In this document: positions 34,316 through 43,039 of the stretch, one piece after another | Numbering within the stretch: the stretch's first letter is position 1 | Layout: the number at the start of each line of letters is the position of its first letter | Source: JACIYW01 sp014359745 | GTDB lineage: Bacteria; Pseudomonadota; Alphaproteobacteria; Rhodobacterales; Rhodobacteraceae | NCBI GenBank assembly: GCA_050433985.1 | Contig: JBNPWE010000003.1 | Span: forward strand, 1-64,000 | Reading direction: 5' to 3' | DNA: 64,000 bases | Notes under the pieces: model-generated | What the model was told of the DNA's origin: nothing | Databases searched by the model: none | Seen by the model: only the letters and a program-made list of their open reading frames with translations | Translations under genes and position numbers: made by a program

Positions 34316-35629
34316 TCAATCACCCGCCTGCCGACGGGCGCGCAGCTTGGCGAAATAGTCGATGCGCTTTTTCAACTCGCGCTCGAATCCGCGTTCGGGG
34401 GGGGTGTAGTAAACCGGGCGCTTCATGCCCTCGGGGAAATAATCCTGCCCGGAAAACCCGTCCGCTGCGTCGTGATCGTAAGAATAACCCGCGCCGTACC
34501 CCTGATCCTTCATCATCCTGGTGGGCGCATTCAGGATGTGTTTGGGCGGCGGTTCCGATCCGGTCTGCCGCGCGGCGGCGCGGGCGGCCTTGTAGGCGGT
34601 GTAGGCGGCATTGGATTTCGGCGCCAGCGCCAGATAGATCACCGCCTGCGCCAGCGCCAGCTCCCCCTCGGGGCTGCCAAGCCGTTCATAGGTTTCCCAG
34701 CCTTGCAGGCACACCTCTTGCGCGTGGGTGTCGGCCAGACCGATATCTTCAACCGCCATGCGGGTCAGACGGCGGGCCAGAAACCGCGGGTCTTCGCCGC
34801 CCTCCAGCATCCGCGCGAACCAGTACAACGCCGCGTCCGGGTCTGATCCGCGCACCGATTTGTGCAGGGCGGAAATCAGGTTGTAATGCGCCTCGCCGGA
34901 TTTGTCGTAAAGTGCTGCGCGGCGGGCAAGGCGCGTGGCCAGCGCATCGGGGCCAAGCGGCGCGGCCACGTTCCACGACAAGACCTGTTCGATCAGATTG
35001 AGCAGCGCGCGCCCGTCGCCATCGGCCATTTCCAGAAGCGCCGCGCGCCCCTCGCCGCTCAGGGGCAGGGCGCGGCCCTGATCCTTTTCCGCACGCTGCG
35101 CAAGGCGTTCCAGATCGGCCAGCGTCAGCCGTTCCAGCACGATCACCTGTGCCCGGCTCATCAAGGCCGCGTTCAACTCGAACGACGGGTTTTCAGTGGT
35201 GGCCCCCACCAGCAGGATCGTGCCATCTTCCATATGCGGCAGAAACCCGTCCTGTTGCGCCTTGTTGAACCGATGAATCTCGTCCACGAACAGCAAGGTG
35301 CCGCGCCCGTTCTGACGGCGCAGCCGCGCGCCCTCGAACACCTTTTTCAATTCGGCGACGCCGGTGAAAATCGCACTGATCTGCACGAAGGCCATGTCGG
35401 TCGCATCGGCCAGCAGCCGCGCGATCGTGGTCTTGCCCACCCCCGGCGGCCCCCACAGGATCAGCGACGACAGCGACCCCGCCGCCAGCATCGCCCCCAG
35501 CGGCCCTTCGGGCGACAGCACCTTTTGCTGCCCGATCACATCCGACAGCGCCTTGGGGCGCAGCCGGTCGGCCAGCGGCCGGGGGCCGGGCAGGGATGCA
35601 CTGTCGGGGGAGTCGAAAAGATCGGCCAT
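34316..35629 (-). CDS. rarA: replication-associated recombination protein A (RarA/MgsA)
   Basis: AAA+ ATPase of 437 aa that acts at stalled replication forks. Walker A is GPPGVGKTT, Walker B LLFVDEIHRFNKAQQDGFLP, sensor 1 GATTENPSFELN and the Arg finger lies in ALMSRAQV. The C-terminal half has the tetramer domain with HYNLISALHKSVRGSDPDAA. ATG 35629 is used; the frame extends eleven codons further but the family start is MADLFDSP. It is followed by a GntR gene and preceded by the DegP-like protease gene, with 39 bp between. Confidence 0.93.
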   Translation of the reverse strand: MADLFDSPDSASLPGPRPLADRLRPKALSDVIGQQKVLSPEGPLGAMLAAGSLSSLILWGPPGVGKTTIARLLADATDMAFVQISAIFTGVAELKKVFEGARLRRQNGRGTLLFVDEIHRFNKAQQDGFLPHMEDGTILLVGATTENPSFELNAALMSRAQVIVLERLTLADLERLAQRAEKDQGRALPLSGEGRAALLEMADGDGRALLNLIEQVLSWNVAAPLGPDALATRLARRAALYDKSGEAHYNLISALHKSVRGSDPDAALYWFARMLEGGEDPRFLARRLTRMAVEDIGLADTHAQEVCLQGWETYERLGSPEGELALAQAVIYLALAPKSNAAYTAYKAARAAARQTGSEPPPKHILNAPTRMMKDQGYGAGYSYDHDAADGFSGQDYFPEGMKRPVYYTPPERGFERELKKRIDYFAKLRARRQAGD

Positions 35630-35668
35630 GGCCCCTTCTACGCGGGTCTGCGCCCCGCGCAAAGCCGG

Positions 35669-37051
35669 TCAGACGCGAAACCGCAACGCGGTTTGCTGGC
35701 CGTCCCGGATCAGATCGATCTGCCAGTTGCGCGAGCGGCTCTTGGCCGCCCGGCGCAGATCGTCTGTGGTGCCGATTGCCATTCCGTTGATGTGAACAAG
35801 GATATCGCCCGCCCGCAATCCCACCCGCCCGGCCAGATCGCTGACCGAAACGGCAACAACGCCCTGTGCGCCGGTCGGCAGATCAAGTTCGGCGATCACC
35901 GCGGGGTTGATGTTTTCGGCAACCAGCCCGCGCAGGACGCTGGTGCGCCCGATCTCGATCCGGTCGCGCGCCGGAACCTCGGGCGGGGCGATCAGCGCGA
36001 CATCGGCCTGCCGCGCGGCGCCATCGCGCAGATAGCCCGCCGTCACCCGCGATCCGATCCCGGCCACCGTCATGCGAAACAGCATCTCTTGCGGGCTGTT
36101 CACCTCGGCCCCGTCGATCGTGGTGACGATATCGCCCACCGCCAGCCCCGCCCGCGCAAACGGGCTTTGCGGATGCATCTCCGACAGGACAACCCCGGCG
36201 GGCACCGGCAGGCCAAAGCCCTGCGCCAGCGATCCATCCACCGTCTGCCCCGCCACACCGGCCCATGGCCGCATGAACCGGTCATTGCCGTTTTCGGCCT
36301 GCTGCACGAACTGCCGCACCAGATTGGCCGGAATCGCAAAACCGATGCCGTTCGACCCGCCCGACCGCGACAGGATCGCGGTATTGATCCCCACCAGCCG
36401 GCCCGACAGATCCACCAGCGCCCCGCCGGAGTTGCCCGGATTGATCGCCGCATCGGTCTGGATGAAATAGCCGCGGTCATCGCCCACCGACAGGCCCGAC
36501 CGGGCAAGCCCCGAAACGATGCCGCCCGAAACCGTCTGCCCGATGCCGAACGGGTTGCCGATGGCCAGCACCAGTTCGCCCACCTCCACCTCATCCGAAT
36601 CGCGCAGCGACAAAGATGGCAGATCGTCGGCGCCTTCCAGCCTCAGCACCGCAAGATCCGCGCCCTTGTCGGCCAGAAGCACCTTCGCATCGAATTCGCG
36701 GCGGTCATGCAGCACCACGCGGATATCGGTGGCGTCCCCCACGACGTGATAGTTGGAAACCACGATCCCTTCTGCCGAAACGATCACCCCCGATCCCAGC
36801 GACCGCTGCACCTTGGGCACCCGCGCGCCCAGATCGCCGAAAAACTGGCTGAAGAACGGATCATCCATGAACGGGCTGGCCCGGCCCGGCACCACGCGGG
36901 TGACAAAGACGTTCACCACCGCAGGCGCGGCCGCGCGCACGACCGGCGCGAAACTCAGCGCGATTTGCGCCTGCGATTCAGGCACGGTGGTTTGGGCCGG
37001 CGCGGCCGTGGCCAGCACCAGCGCAATGAAAAAACCGATCAGATGTCTCAT
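35669..37051 (-). CDS. DegP/DegQ-family periplasmic serine protease
   Basis: HtrA-type protease of 460 aa. A signal peptide (MRHLIGFFIALVLATAAPAQ) precedes a trypsin-like domain with His in SNYHVVG, Asp in KGADLAVLRL and Ser in NPGNSGGALVD. Two PDZ domains follow, around 260-345 and 380-455, the second with GLRAGDILVHINGM. The start is ATG 37051 behind AAGGGG. It is upstream of rarA on the same strand. Function is degradation and holding of misfolded envelope proteins; DegP versus DegQ cannot be separated by eye. Confidence 0.9.
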   Translation of the reverse strand: MRHLIGFFIALVLATAAPAQTTVPESQAQIALSFAPVVRAAAPAVVNVFVTRVVPGRASPFMDDPFFSQFFGDLGARVPKVQRSLGSGVIVSAEGIVVSNYHVVGDATDIRVVLHDRREFDAKVLLADKGADLAVLRLEGADDLPSLSLRDSDEVEVGELVLAIGNPFGIGQTVSGGIVSGLARSGLSVGDDRGYFIQTDAAINPGNSGGALVDLSGRLVGINTAILSRSGGSNGIGFAIPANLVRQFVQQAENGNDRFMRPWAGVAGQTVDGSLAQGFGLPVPAGVVLSEMHPQSPFARAGLAVGDIVTTIDGAEVNSPQEMLFRMTVAGIGSRVTAGYLRDGAARQADVALIAPPEVPARDRIEIGRTSVLRGLVAENINPAVIAELDLPTGAQGVVAVSVSDLAGRVGLRAGDILVHINGMAIGTTDDLRRAAKSRSRNWQIDLIRDGQQTALRFRV

Positions 37052-37139
37052 GGAAACCCCTTGCGCACAGGACACCATGGATATGCCCGCTGCCGGGGCG
37101 GCGATCAACCGCCCCGGCACCAGATTGGCAAAGCCCCGC

Positions 37140-37727
37140 TTAGTGCAGTTTGTCCGCCAGATTGATGCGGATACAGACATTGCGTGTATCGCCGATCTGC
37201 ATCACCCGCCCGATCACGTCGATATCCAGCCCAACCCGGCGCCCCCAGCGCGGCCCGTTTTCAGGGATAAGCCCCAGAACGCTGGATGCGCCCAATTCGC
37301 GAGCCGATCTGGTCATCTCGGAAATCAGATGCATCTGCACCCGGTTGCGTTTCGTGGCCGGAACATCGTGCGACACGAAGATGCGCGAGGATTCCCACAC
37401 ATGGTCAGCCACCGGCGCCTCTTCATAAAGCAGATCCTGCGGGATCGTGTCCAACAGCCCCCGCTGCGCATCCTTGATCATATAGGTATAGATACCGCAC
37501 CGCGCCGTGGTCGGCGTAAGCCGCACACCGGCCAGAACCCGGCCCAGTTCGTGCACGGCCACCCAGCGGCTGGCGGGGGTGTCGTACTGGTCATATTCCA
37601 TCCCGTCCGCCTCGGGCAGATCCCATTTGTTCTGCACGATGAACGTCTGGCGCCGGGCGCGAAAGACGTTTGCGAACAACTCGCCATGGTTGTGCATGTT
37701 TTCGAAAGAAAGAGTGGTCGTCTGCAT
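37140..37727 (-). CDS. luxI: acyl-homoserine-lactone synthase (LuxI family)
   Basis: Autoinducer synthase of 195 aa. The catalytic/SAM-binding positions are intact: R25 and R26 with F29 (RARRQTFI), W35 (KWDLPE), D46 and D49 (YDQYDT), R70 region (AGVRLTP) and ESSRIF around 110. ATG 37727 follows AGGAGG. It lies 55 bp downstream of luxR on the same strand, and that gap contains a 23-bp dyad at 37743-37765. Acyl-chain length cannot be predicted from this reading. Confidence 0.93.
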   Translation of the reverse strand: MQTTTLSFENMHNHGELFANVFRARRQTFIVQNKWDLPEADGMEYDQYDTPASRWVAVHELGRVLAGVRLTPTTARCGIYTYMIKDAQRGLLDTIPQDLLYEEAPVADHVWESSRIFVSHDVPATKRNRVQMHLISEMTRSARELGASSVLGLIPENGPRWGRRVGLDIDVIGRVMQIGDTRNVCIRINLADKLH

Positions 37728-37742
37728 GGTAGCCTCCTGCTT

Positions 37743-37765
37743 GGTTGAAGTAAAACTCTTGAACC
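37743..37765. promoter_or_regulatory. 23-bp dyad before luxI, candidate lux-box-like site
   Basis: GGTTGAAG (37743-37750) and CTTGAACC (37758-37765) form an imperfect inverted repeat (GGTTnAAG/CTTnAACC) around seven bases. It ends 15 bp before the luxI start codon. That is too close for classical lux-box activation of luxI, so repression or an RNA stem is equally possible. Confidence 0.4.
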
Positions 37766-37782
37766 TTGCGGAGGTCGCGCGC

Positions 37783-38394
37783 TTACAGGAGGCGGTATTC
37801 CTTGGCCCGCTGAATGGCTTCAGCCGTGGTGCGCGCCATCAATCTGTCCTTGGCGGAATTCAGGCGCGCCTTCAGCGCACTTTCCGAAATGCCAAGTTTC
37901 GCTGCTGCCGCCGCATGCCGGTCGCCATTCGCAATCAGGCGCAGCGCGTCTTGCTGGGCCTTGGTCAGATGGGCCGGTGGTTCTGTGACGTCATGTAGTC
38001 TTTGCACCAGCCCGGAAAGGGTATCCATTTCCCCCTGGGTAAATTCCCGGTCTGCCCGGCTGATGCCCGCGATGCTGCGTGACGATATCGGCCCGCAGGC
38101 GACCGCAACACCAAATACAAGCCCGAATTCGCGCGCCTCGGTCATGACGCCGAAGGTGTCGGGTACGCCAATCTCGCTCCAGCGACAGGTGCCGGTCTGG
38201 CTCATCCCCCAGCCGATCAGCGGATCCCGCAGCCCGTAGCCCTGTTCGGTATAGCGTTCGATCCAGCGCGGATCGTAGGTCTGGAACGTCATCAGCGGGG
38301 CGGCAAAGCGTATGTGCAGGCCGATCGCATAGCCGGTAGGCGCCGCGAGGCCAAGCTCATGAAGTACAAGATCTAAACCTGCCGATTTGGACAT
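37783..38394 (-). CDS. luxR: LuxR-family autoinducer-binding regulator
   Basis: 203-aa regulator. The N-terminal autoinducer-binding domain has the Trp/Tyr/Asp pattern YDPRWIERYTEQGYGLRDPL, and the C-terminal HTH (about 140-200) has LTKAQQDALRLIANG and AAAAKLGISESALKARLNSA. It is shorter than LuxR (about 240 aa) but complete. It sits upstream of luxI in the same direction. The likely ligand is the product of the adjacent synthase. The divergent region to the small ORF at 38584 holds its promoter. Confidence 0.9.
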   Translation of the reverse strand: MSKSAGLDLVLHELGLAAPTGYAIGLHIRFAAPLMTFQTYDPRWIERYTEQGYGLRDPLIGWGMSQTGTCRWSEIGVPDTFGVMTEAREFGLVFGVAVACGPISSRSIAGISRADREFTQGEMDTLSGLVQRLHDVTEPPAHLTKAQQDALRLIANGDRHAAAAAKLGISESALKARLNSAKDRLMARTTAEAIQRAKEYRLL

Positions 38395-38523
38395 GTCTTT
38401 TTAGACCGCCCGCAATCAGAACAGTCAACCCGTAATTGCGGGGCGCCGCGTCAAAGGGGTGCGTGAACGGCGCGGACGGTGCGCTTTTTTGGTCCGGGTG
38501 CGGCGACAATGGCACAATAATAT

Positions 38524-38551
38524 TTGTTCCGCTGAAACATATCTTTATGCT
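38524..38551 (+). promoter_or_regulatory. sigma70-like promoter for the small ORF at 38584
   Basis: TTGTTC at 38524-38529 and TATGCT at 38546-38551 are 16 bp apart in an AT-rich stretch unusual for this window. Transcription would begin near 38558, with a 25-base leader to the ATG. Confidence 0.45.
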
Positions 38552-38583
38552 ACCACTCGTACAGCCTTTGGGGGAGGGTTCAG

Positions 38584-38742
38584 ATGATCAGAACGATATC
38601 GATCGGCAATTACATGTCGATCCAGGGTTATTTCGTCAAAATGCTCGACAGTGGGCTGATGGTGATTCGCGATGGCGAACAGCTTTTCACCGGCGCGCCC
38701 GTTGTAACCGGCGCCGCCGTGGTGAACCTGCCCGCGCGCTGA
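38584..38742 (+). CDS. 52-residue conserved-looking hypothetical protein
   Basis: A complete frame, ATG 38584 to TGA 38742, with a strong GGGGGAGG ribosome site eight bases upstream and a promoter-like pair before it. The product starts MIRTISIGNYMSIQGYFVKM and later has GLMVIRDGEQLFTGAPV, alternating hydrophobic residues that suggest a small beta-barrel or strand bundle. There is no Cys, signal peptide or membrane helix. It is divergent from luxR. Similar tiny proteins exist in Rhodobacterales as far as I recall, without a known function. Confidence 0.7.
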   Translation: MIRTISIGNYMSIQGYFVKMLDSGLMVIRDGEQLFTGAPVVTGAAVVNLPAR

Positions 38743-38774
38743 TCCGCCTCACCCGCCAAGGCCGTCACCGCCGA

Positions 38775-39353
38775 TCACCTGGGCGCGAATCGCACCAGTT
38801 CGGTATCCTGCCGCAGGTAAAGCGGATGCTTTGGCGATCCGTCGGCATTGAACCCAAGGCAGAACAGGGGCCGCCCGCTTTGCGCGATGGCCGCCAGCAT
38901 TCGGGCAACCACCGGCTGAAACCGCTTGTGAAGGCGGCCATAGGCCAGCACGACCCGTTCGCTTTCGGCGGCCATGGCCAGAACCGCCGCAAGGTTTTCC
39001 GCTGTGCAGGCCAGCGCCGGGTCATGCGGCACATCCTTGGGCGATGTCGCCCGCCAATCCAGCACATTCGCCTTCAGATAGCGGGTAAAACCCCAGGCGC
39101 GCGCAAAGGTCAGTTCGCGATGGCAGGTCGGGTCTGACACCTCGACATCCGCAACCGACGGGTTCTGCCCCACGAAAAGAATGGTGCGCGGCGGCTGGCC
39201 GGGGGGGGTCCAGTCGCGGCTCAGCGCCCGCCGGTAACGGCCGCAGGCGGAAAACTCCGCGCCCCCGATCACACCGTCGGGCAGCGCCAGCCGCACCTTT
39301 CCGCCCGGATCGTGCCGCGCGCCCGCATCCATGCCACCGTGGTCACTGCCCAT
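38775..39353 (-). CDS. DUF1643-family protein
   Basis: 192-aa protein with the DUF1643 core: RTILFVGQNPSVADVE, DPTCHRELTFARAWGF, LKANVLDWRATSP and VVLAYGRLHKRF. The fold resembles uracil-DNA-glycosylase-like or nucleotide-processing proteins, but the activity is unknown. ATG 39353 follows shortly after truB's stop and has GAGCGGG upstream; ATG 39332 is an in-frame option. It is the last gene of the rbfA-truB cluster. Confidence 0.8.
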   Translation of the reverse strand: MGSDHGGMDAGARHDPGGKVRLALPDGVIGGAEFSACGRYRRALSRDWTPPGQPPRTILFVGQNPSVADVEVSDPTCHRELTFARAWGFTRYLKANVLDWRATSPKDVPHDPALACTAENLAAVLAMAAESERVVLAYGRLHKRFQPVVARMLAAIAQSGRPLFCLGFNADGSPKHPLYLRQDTELVRFAPR

Positions 39354-39361
39354 CTGCCCGC

Positions 39362-40267
39362 TCAGCCCCCGAAAACCCGGTTGGGATGCAGCGCCCCGGC
39401 CATATAGGTGCCCACCGCCACCGCCCGGCCCTTGTAGCTTGCCCAGGCCTCGTCGCCAAAAGCCGCATCGGTTGCCGCCACCGCGCCGGGGTTGCCGTTG
39501 CGCAGATGCGCGGCCCCTTCGGGGGTCATCCGCGCCTCGGGCAGATCGGCAAGCCCGGCCTGCATCGGCAGCAACAGCGCATCGCGCGCCGCCATGTCTT
39601 CCAGCGCCTCGACCGCCTCGGGCGTCACGCCGTTTTCCACATCGAACGGCCCCGACCACAGCCGCCGCAACGCCACCACATGGCCATGGCAGCCCAGCGC
39701 CCGGCCAAGGTCGCGCGCGATCGACCGCACATAACCGCCCTTGCCGCAGACCATTTCCAGCACCGCATGGTCGGCATCGGGCCGATCCACCAGCTCCAGC
39801 CGCTCGACAAACAGCGGGCGGGCGGCGATCTCCATCACCTCGCCGTCGCGGGCGCGGGCATAGGCGCGTTCGCCGTCGATCTTCACGGCGGAAAACTGCG
39901 GCGGGATCTGTTCTATATCGCCCCGGAACCGGCCAAGCGCCGCATCGATCTGATCGTCGGTCGGGCGCAGATCCGATGTGGCGATCACCTCTCCCTCGGT
40001 ATCGTCGGTATTGGTCGCCTGCCCCAGCCGCACCGTGAACCGATACGCCTTGAGCGCGTCGGTCACATAGGGAATGGTCTTGGTCGCATCGCCGAACGCC
40101 ACCGCCAGCAGCCCCGTCGCCGTCGGATCAAGCGTGCCCGCATGCCCCGCCTTTTGCGCGTCAAAAGCCCGGCGCAGCCGGTTGACGACGGTGGTCGATG
40201 TCACACCCGCCGGTTTGTCCACCACCAGCCAGCCCGAAACCTTGCGGCCTTTTTGCCTGCGTGCCAT
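39362..40267 (-). CDS. truB: tRNA pseudouridine(55) synthase TruB
   Basis: Makes pseudouridine 55 in the T loop of tRNAs. The 301-aa sequence has VVDKPAGVTS near residue 15, the catalytic Asp47 in GHAGTLDPTATGLL, and the Arg/Tyr of GKGGYVRSIARDLG. The C-terminal PUA-like part covers the last 60 residues. Neighbours rbfA and DUF2233 lie upstream on the same strand. The start MARRQKGRKVSGWLVVDK matches the family. Confidence 0.95.
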   Translation of the reverse strand: MARRQKGRKVSGWLVVDKPAGVTSTTVVNRLRRAFDAQKAGHAGTLDPTATGLLAVAFGDATKTIPYVTDALKAYRFTVRLGQATNTDDTEGEVIATSDLRPTDDQIDAALGRFRGDIEQIPPQFSAVKIDGERAYARARDGEVMEIAARPLFVERLELVDRPDADHAVLEMVCGKGGYVRSIARDLGRALGCHGHVVALRRLWSGPFDVENGVTPEAVEALEDMAARDALLLPMQAGLADLPEARMTPEGAAHLRNGNPGAVAATDAAFGDEAWASYKGRAVAVGTYMAGALHPNRVFGG

Positions 40268-40322
40268 TCTACCCTCCGCCTGTGATCAGGGGTCGGCTGC
40301 TATCCTACCCGGCGGCCCAAGG

Positions 40323-41120
40323 TCAACGGCCAACAAGGCCCACCATCGGCCCGACCGGCAGGCCGATGTCATCGCGCCCCAAGCCGGGCGCATGAAGCCG
40401 CGAGATGCTGCCATCGAAATAAAGCGCGTTCGGCAGGCCCAGACCATCGCGAAACAGCCGGGCAAATTCGTGAAACGTCACCGCGCCGTCTGAAATCGCG
40501 AACACCGCCCGCCTGCCATCGGCCGACACCCCCACCCCGTTGCGCCGATACCGAGAGTCGGAGTCGGGCAGGAACCGCGGGTGCAGATCGCCGTCGATAA
40601 CCAGCATCGGCCCCGATTGCGTGGCATAGCGGCACGCAGGCGCGGTATCGGCAAAGCGGCGGCTTTCGATCACCGCGAAACCCTCGGCACGGATGCAGAA
40701 AACCCCGTTCGGCAGCAAGCCAAAGTTCCCCGGCCCCGCCGAAGTGATCAGCCGCCCCTCGGCCTGCCCGTCTTCGACATAAAGCCCGACTGGCGCGCGG
40801 TCGGGATGATACATGCCCGCATTCATCGCAAAAATCAGCCGCTCGCCACGTCGGGCCAGTTCCGCCGCCAGCCGGTTGAAGGTTCCCAGGACCGCCCCAT
40901 CCGCGCCGCGCAGCCACATCCGCACGTCGTCCTGTGCCGTCACGTCGCAGATCGCATAGCCCTGGCCGTCATGGGTCATGGTCGTGCAACCGGCGCCGGG
41001 CTCTTGGGCGCGCGCGGCGGCGTTCCAGCCGGTTGCCATGGCAAACGTAAAAATCGCGGCAAGTGCCGCGCGCGCGACGACTACCGATGCGCGCCCGTCC
41101 GATGCGCGCCCGTCAGGCAT
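40323..41120 (-). CDS. exported phosphodiester-glycosidase-like protein (DUF2233/NAGPA)
   Basis: 265-aa protein with a signal peptide ending near NAAARAQEPG. The domain shows FAMNAGMYHPDRAPVGLYVE, GNFGLLPNGVFC, SGPMLVIDG and ALYFDGSISRL, the conserved core of NAGPA-type phosphodiester glycosidases. It overlaps the rbfA end: ATG 41120 lies around the rbfA stop, and ATG 41138 is an alternative six codons earlier. Substrate unknown; relatives act on sugar phosphodiesters in the envelope. Insertion of this gene between rbfA and truB is a local arrangement. Confidence 0.8.
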   Translation of the reverse strand: MPDGRASDGRASVVVARAALAAIFTFAMATGWNAAARAQEPGAGCTTMTHDGQGYAICDVTAQDDVRMWLRGADGAVLGTFNRLAAELARRGERLIFAMNAGMYHPDRAPVGLYVEDGQAEGRLITSAGPGNFGLLPNGVFCIRAEGFAVIESRRFADTAPACRYATQSGPMLVIDGDLHPRFLPDSDSRYRRNGVGVSADGRRAVFAISDGAVTFHEFARLFRDGLGLPNALYFDGSISRLHAPGLGRDDIGLPVGPMVGLVGR

Positions 41121-41532
41121 CGTCCGGCGGCGTGTCATCGACCGCCGTCACGTCGCGTTGCACCACATCGTCGCTCAGCAACCGGCGGGTTTCATCCATG
41201 CGATCAAACGTCTCATCCAGTTCGAACCGCAGATCGGGCGCGAATTTCAGCGTCAGCGCCTTGGAAACGGCGCGGCGCAATTCGCCCTTGTTGCGGCGCA
41301 GGCACGCCAGCGCCAGCGCCGCATCCTTGCCCCCCAGCGGCAGCACAAAGGCGGTGGCGATCTTCAGATCGGGCGCGGTGCGCACCTCGCCCACGGTGAT
41401 CGACATGCGGTTAAGGTCGGGGTCGTGAATATCGCCCCGCGCCAGCACATCCGAAAGCGTGCGGCGGATCAGTTCGCCCACGCGAAGCTGTCGTTGCGAA
41501 GGGCCGGAAGAGGTTTGAAAACGCTGTGCCAT
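41113..41532 (-). CDS. rbfA: ribosome-binding factor A
   Basis: 139-aa 30S maturation factor. The KH-like core has QLRVGELIRRTLSDVLARGD, MSITVGEVRTAPDLKIATAF and PDLRFELDETFDRM. ATG 41532 gives the expected length (about 130-140). It starts the minus-strand cluster with DUF2233, truB and DUF1643, and is divergent from dapB (105-bp gap). Confidence 0.93.
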   Translation of the reverse strand: MAQRFQTSSGPSQRQLRVGELIRRTLSDVLARGDIHDPDLNRMSITVGEVRTAPDLKIATAFVLPLGGKDAALALACLRRNKGELRRAVSKALTLKFAPDLRFELDETFDRMDETRRLLSDDVVQRDVTAVDDTPPDDA

Positions 41533-41637
41533 GCCCGACCGTTTAGAAGATCGCCGCGCCCCCTGCAACTGCGGCCTTTGCCAAGGGCAGGCAAAACGGC
41601 TAAGCCTTGCCGAAAATCTGCGAAGGGAACTGGGGCG

Positions 41638-42447
41638 ATGACGGATTTGCCGGGGATCGTGATAACGGGCGCATCGGGGCGGATGGGGCAGATGCTGATC
41701 CGCACCATCGCCCAAAGCGGGCGCGCCCGCGTTTCGGGCGCTGTGGAACGCGCGGGCCACGATTGGGTTGGCCGGGATCTTGGCGCCGCGATGGGCGGCG
41801 CGGCCCTTGGCGTTACCGTCACCGACGATGCGGGCGCGGCCCTTGACGGGGCCGCCGCGATCGTCGATTTCACCGCGCCCGCCGCAACGCTGGCCTTCGC
41901 GCGCGCGGCGGCGACGGCGGGTGCGGTGCATGTGATCGGCACCACCGGCTTTTCGGATGCCGATATCGCCGCCCTCGATCAGGCCGCGCAACAGACCGTC
42001 ATCGTGCGCGCCGGCAATATGAGCCTGGGCGTCAACCTGCTTTTGGGCCTGACCCGCAAGGTGGCCGCCGCCCTCGATGCCGATTTCGATATCGAGGTGG
42101 TCGAGGCGCACCACCGCCACAAGGTCGATGCCCCATCAGGCACCGCCCTGATGCTGGGCGAGGCCGCGGCGCATGGGCGCGGCGTGGCCCTGTCAGATGT
42201 GCGCGACGCCCCGCGCGACGGCATCACCGGGGCGCGCACCCGCGGCCATATCGGGTTTTCCGCGATCCGCGGCGGCGATATCGTCGGCGAACACGATGTG
42301 ATCTTCGCCGGCGAGGGCGAACGGCTGATCCTGCGCCATGTCGCCACCGACCGGGGCATATTCGCGCGCGGCGCCCTGCGCGCCGCCCTGTGGGGCATCG
42401 GGCGCGCGCCGGGCGCCTATGACATGACCGATGTGCTGGGGCTTTAG
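41638..42447 (+). CDS. dapB: 4-hydroxy-tetrahydrodipicolinate reductase
   Basis: Second committed step of lysine and diaminopimelate synthesis. The 269-aa sequence has the NAD(P)H loop GASGRMGQ, IGTTGFSD, the catalytic EAHHRHKVDAPSGTALM (His and Lys) and the late AHxxHxxKxD-linked EHDVIFAGEGERL. ATG 41638 lies 6 bases after GAAGGG. Upstream in-frame codons lie in rbfA's antisense and are not used. A dispersed repeat follows the stop. Confidence 0.95.
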   Translation: MTDLPGIVITGASGRMGQMLIRTIAQSGRARVSGAVERAGHDWVGRDLGAAMGGAALGVTVTDDAGAALDGAAAIVDFTAPAATLAFARAAATAGAVHVIGTTGFSDADIAALDQAAQQTVIVRAGNMSLGVNLLLGLTRKVAAALDADFDIEVVEAHHRHKVDAPSGTALMLGEAAAHGRGVALSDVRDAPRDGITGARTRGHIGFSAIRGGDIVGEHDVIFAGEGERLILRHVATDRGIFARGALRAALWGIGRAPGAYDMTDVLGL

Positions 42448-42461
42448 CGCGCGTTGGCCCC

Positions 42462-42550
42462 AATCAGATCCGCAGATTGACGGCACTAGAAAGGGCTCTT
42501 TCCCATCCTCTCGATACAAATACTCATTTCCACGCGTCCGCCACGGGCGC
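42462..42550 (+). repeat. dispersed GAGTATTT repeat, variant B
   Basis: Reads CAATCAGATCCGCAG ... CTTTCCCATCCTCTCGA then ATACAAATACTC, aligning along about 85 bp with the copies at 55184 and 59422. One A-to-T change interrupts the A-tract. It is 14 bp after the dapB stop and does not code for anything recognisable. Confidence 0.75.
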
Positions 42551-42654
42551 GCCGATCAAGTTAATGTATCCAATAGACTGAAATCCGCCCCGGATGATCC
42601 GACCGGCCCGGTCGCGCGTAATCACGATCAAACCCGTTTTGTCGGAGTATCGTG

Positions 42655-43017
42655 ATGACACCCATTCTTGCGCCCGCCCTGGCCCTGTGCTGCCTGCTGC
42701 CCGCCACGGCATTGGCCGAAACTTTCACGCCCGTGACCCGTCAACAGGATTTTGTGCACCTGGTGTCGGGCAAGGATCTGACCCGATTTGGTATCCGGCT
42801 CAGCGTCTCTCCCACGGGCGATATTTCAGGCCGGGCCTTTGGCCGCAAGGTGACCGGTGCCTGGGAATGGAACGGGCAGTATTTCTGCCGGGAGCTTTAT
42901 GTCGGATCGGATGATCTGGGAGGGCCGAATTGCCAGGCGGTTCTGAAGAACGGCGATACCCTGCGGTTCATCGCAGATCAGGGCAAGGGCGATCACGCCG
43001 ATCTGCGCCTGCGCTGA
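42655..43017 (+). CDS. small exported protein of unknown function
   Basis: 120-aa protein. Residues 1-20 form a signal peptide (MTPILAPALALCCLLPATAL, cut after ALA). The mature part has DLTRFGIRLSVSPTGDISGR, GAWEWNGQYFCREL and a second Cys in GGPNCQAVL, so one periplasmic disulfide is likely. The pattern resembles small YHS-linked or DUF995-like periplasmic proteins, but I cannot name a family. Start is ATG 42655 behind GGAG; GTG 42652 is adjacent. Confidence 0.75.
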   Translation: MTPILAPALALCCLLPATALAETFTPVTRQQDFVHLVSGKDLTRFGIRLSVSPTGDISGRAFGRKVTGAWEWNGQYFCRELYVGSDDLGGPNCQAVLKNGDTLRFIADQGKGDHADLRLR

Positions 43018-43039
43018 CGGCAGGAATTGCAGACCGTCG

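Noticed and set aside
34862..37165. 767-codon plus-strand frame opposite rarA and the DegP-like gene
   Set aside because: Composition is Arg/Gln/His-rich without domain motifs and it spans two well-supported genes on the other strand.
38436..39137. 234-codon frame over the small ORF and DUF1643 gene
   Set aside because: It is an Arg/His/Gly-rich antisense frame; the 52-codon frame at 38584 and the DUF1643 gene have real signals.
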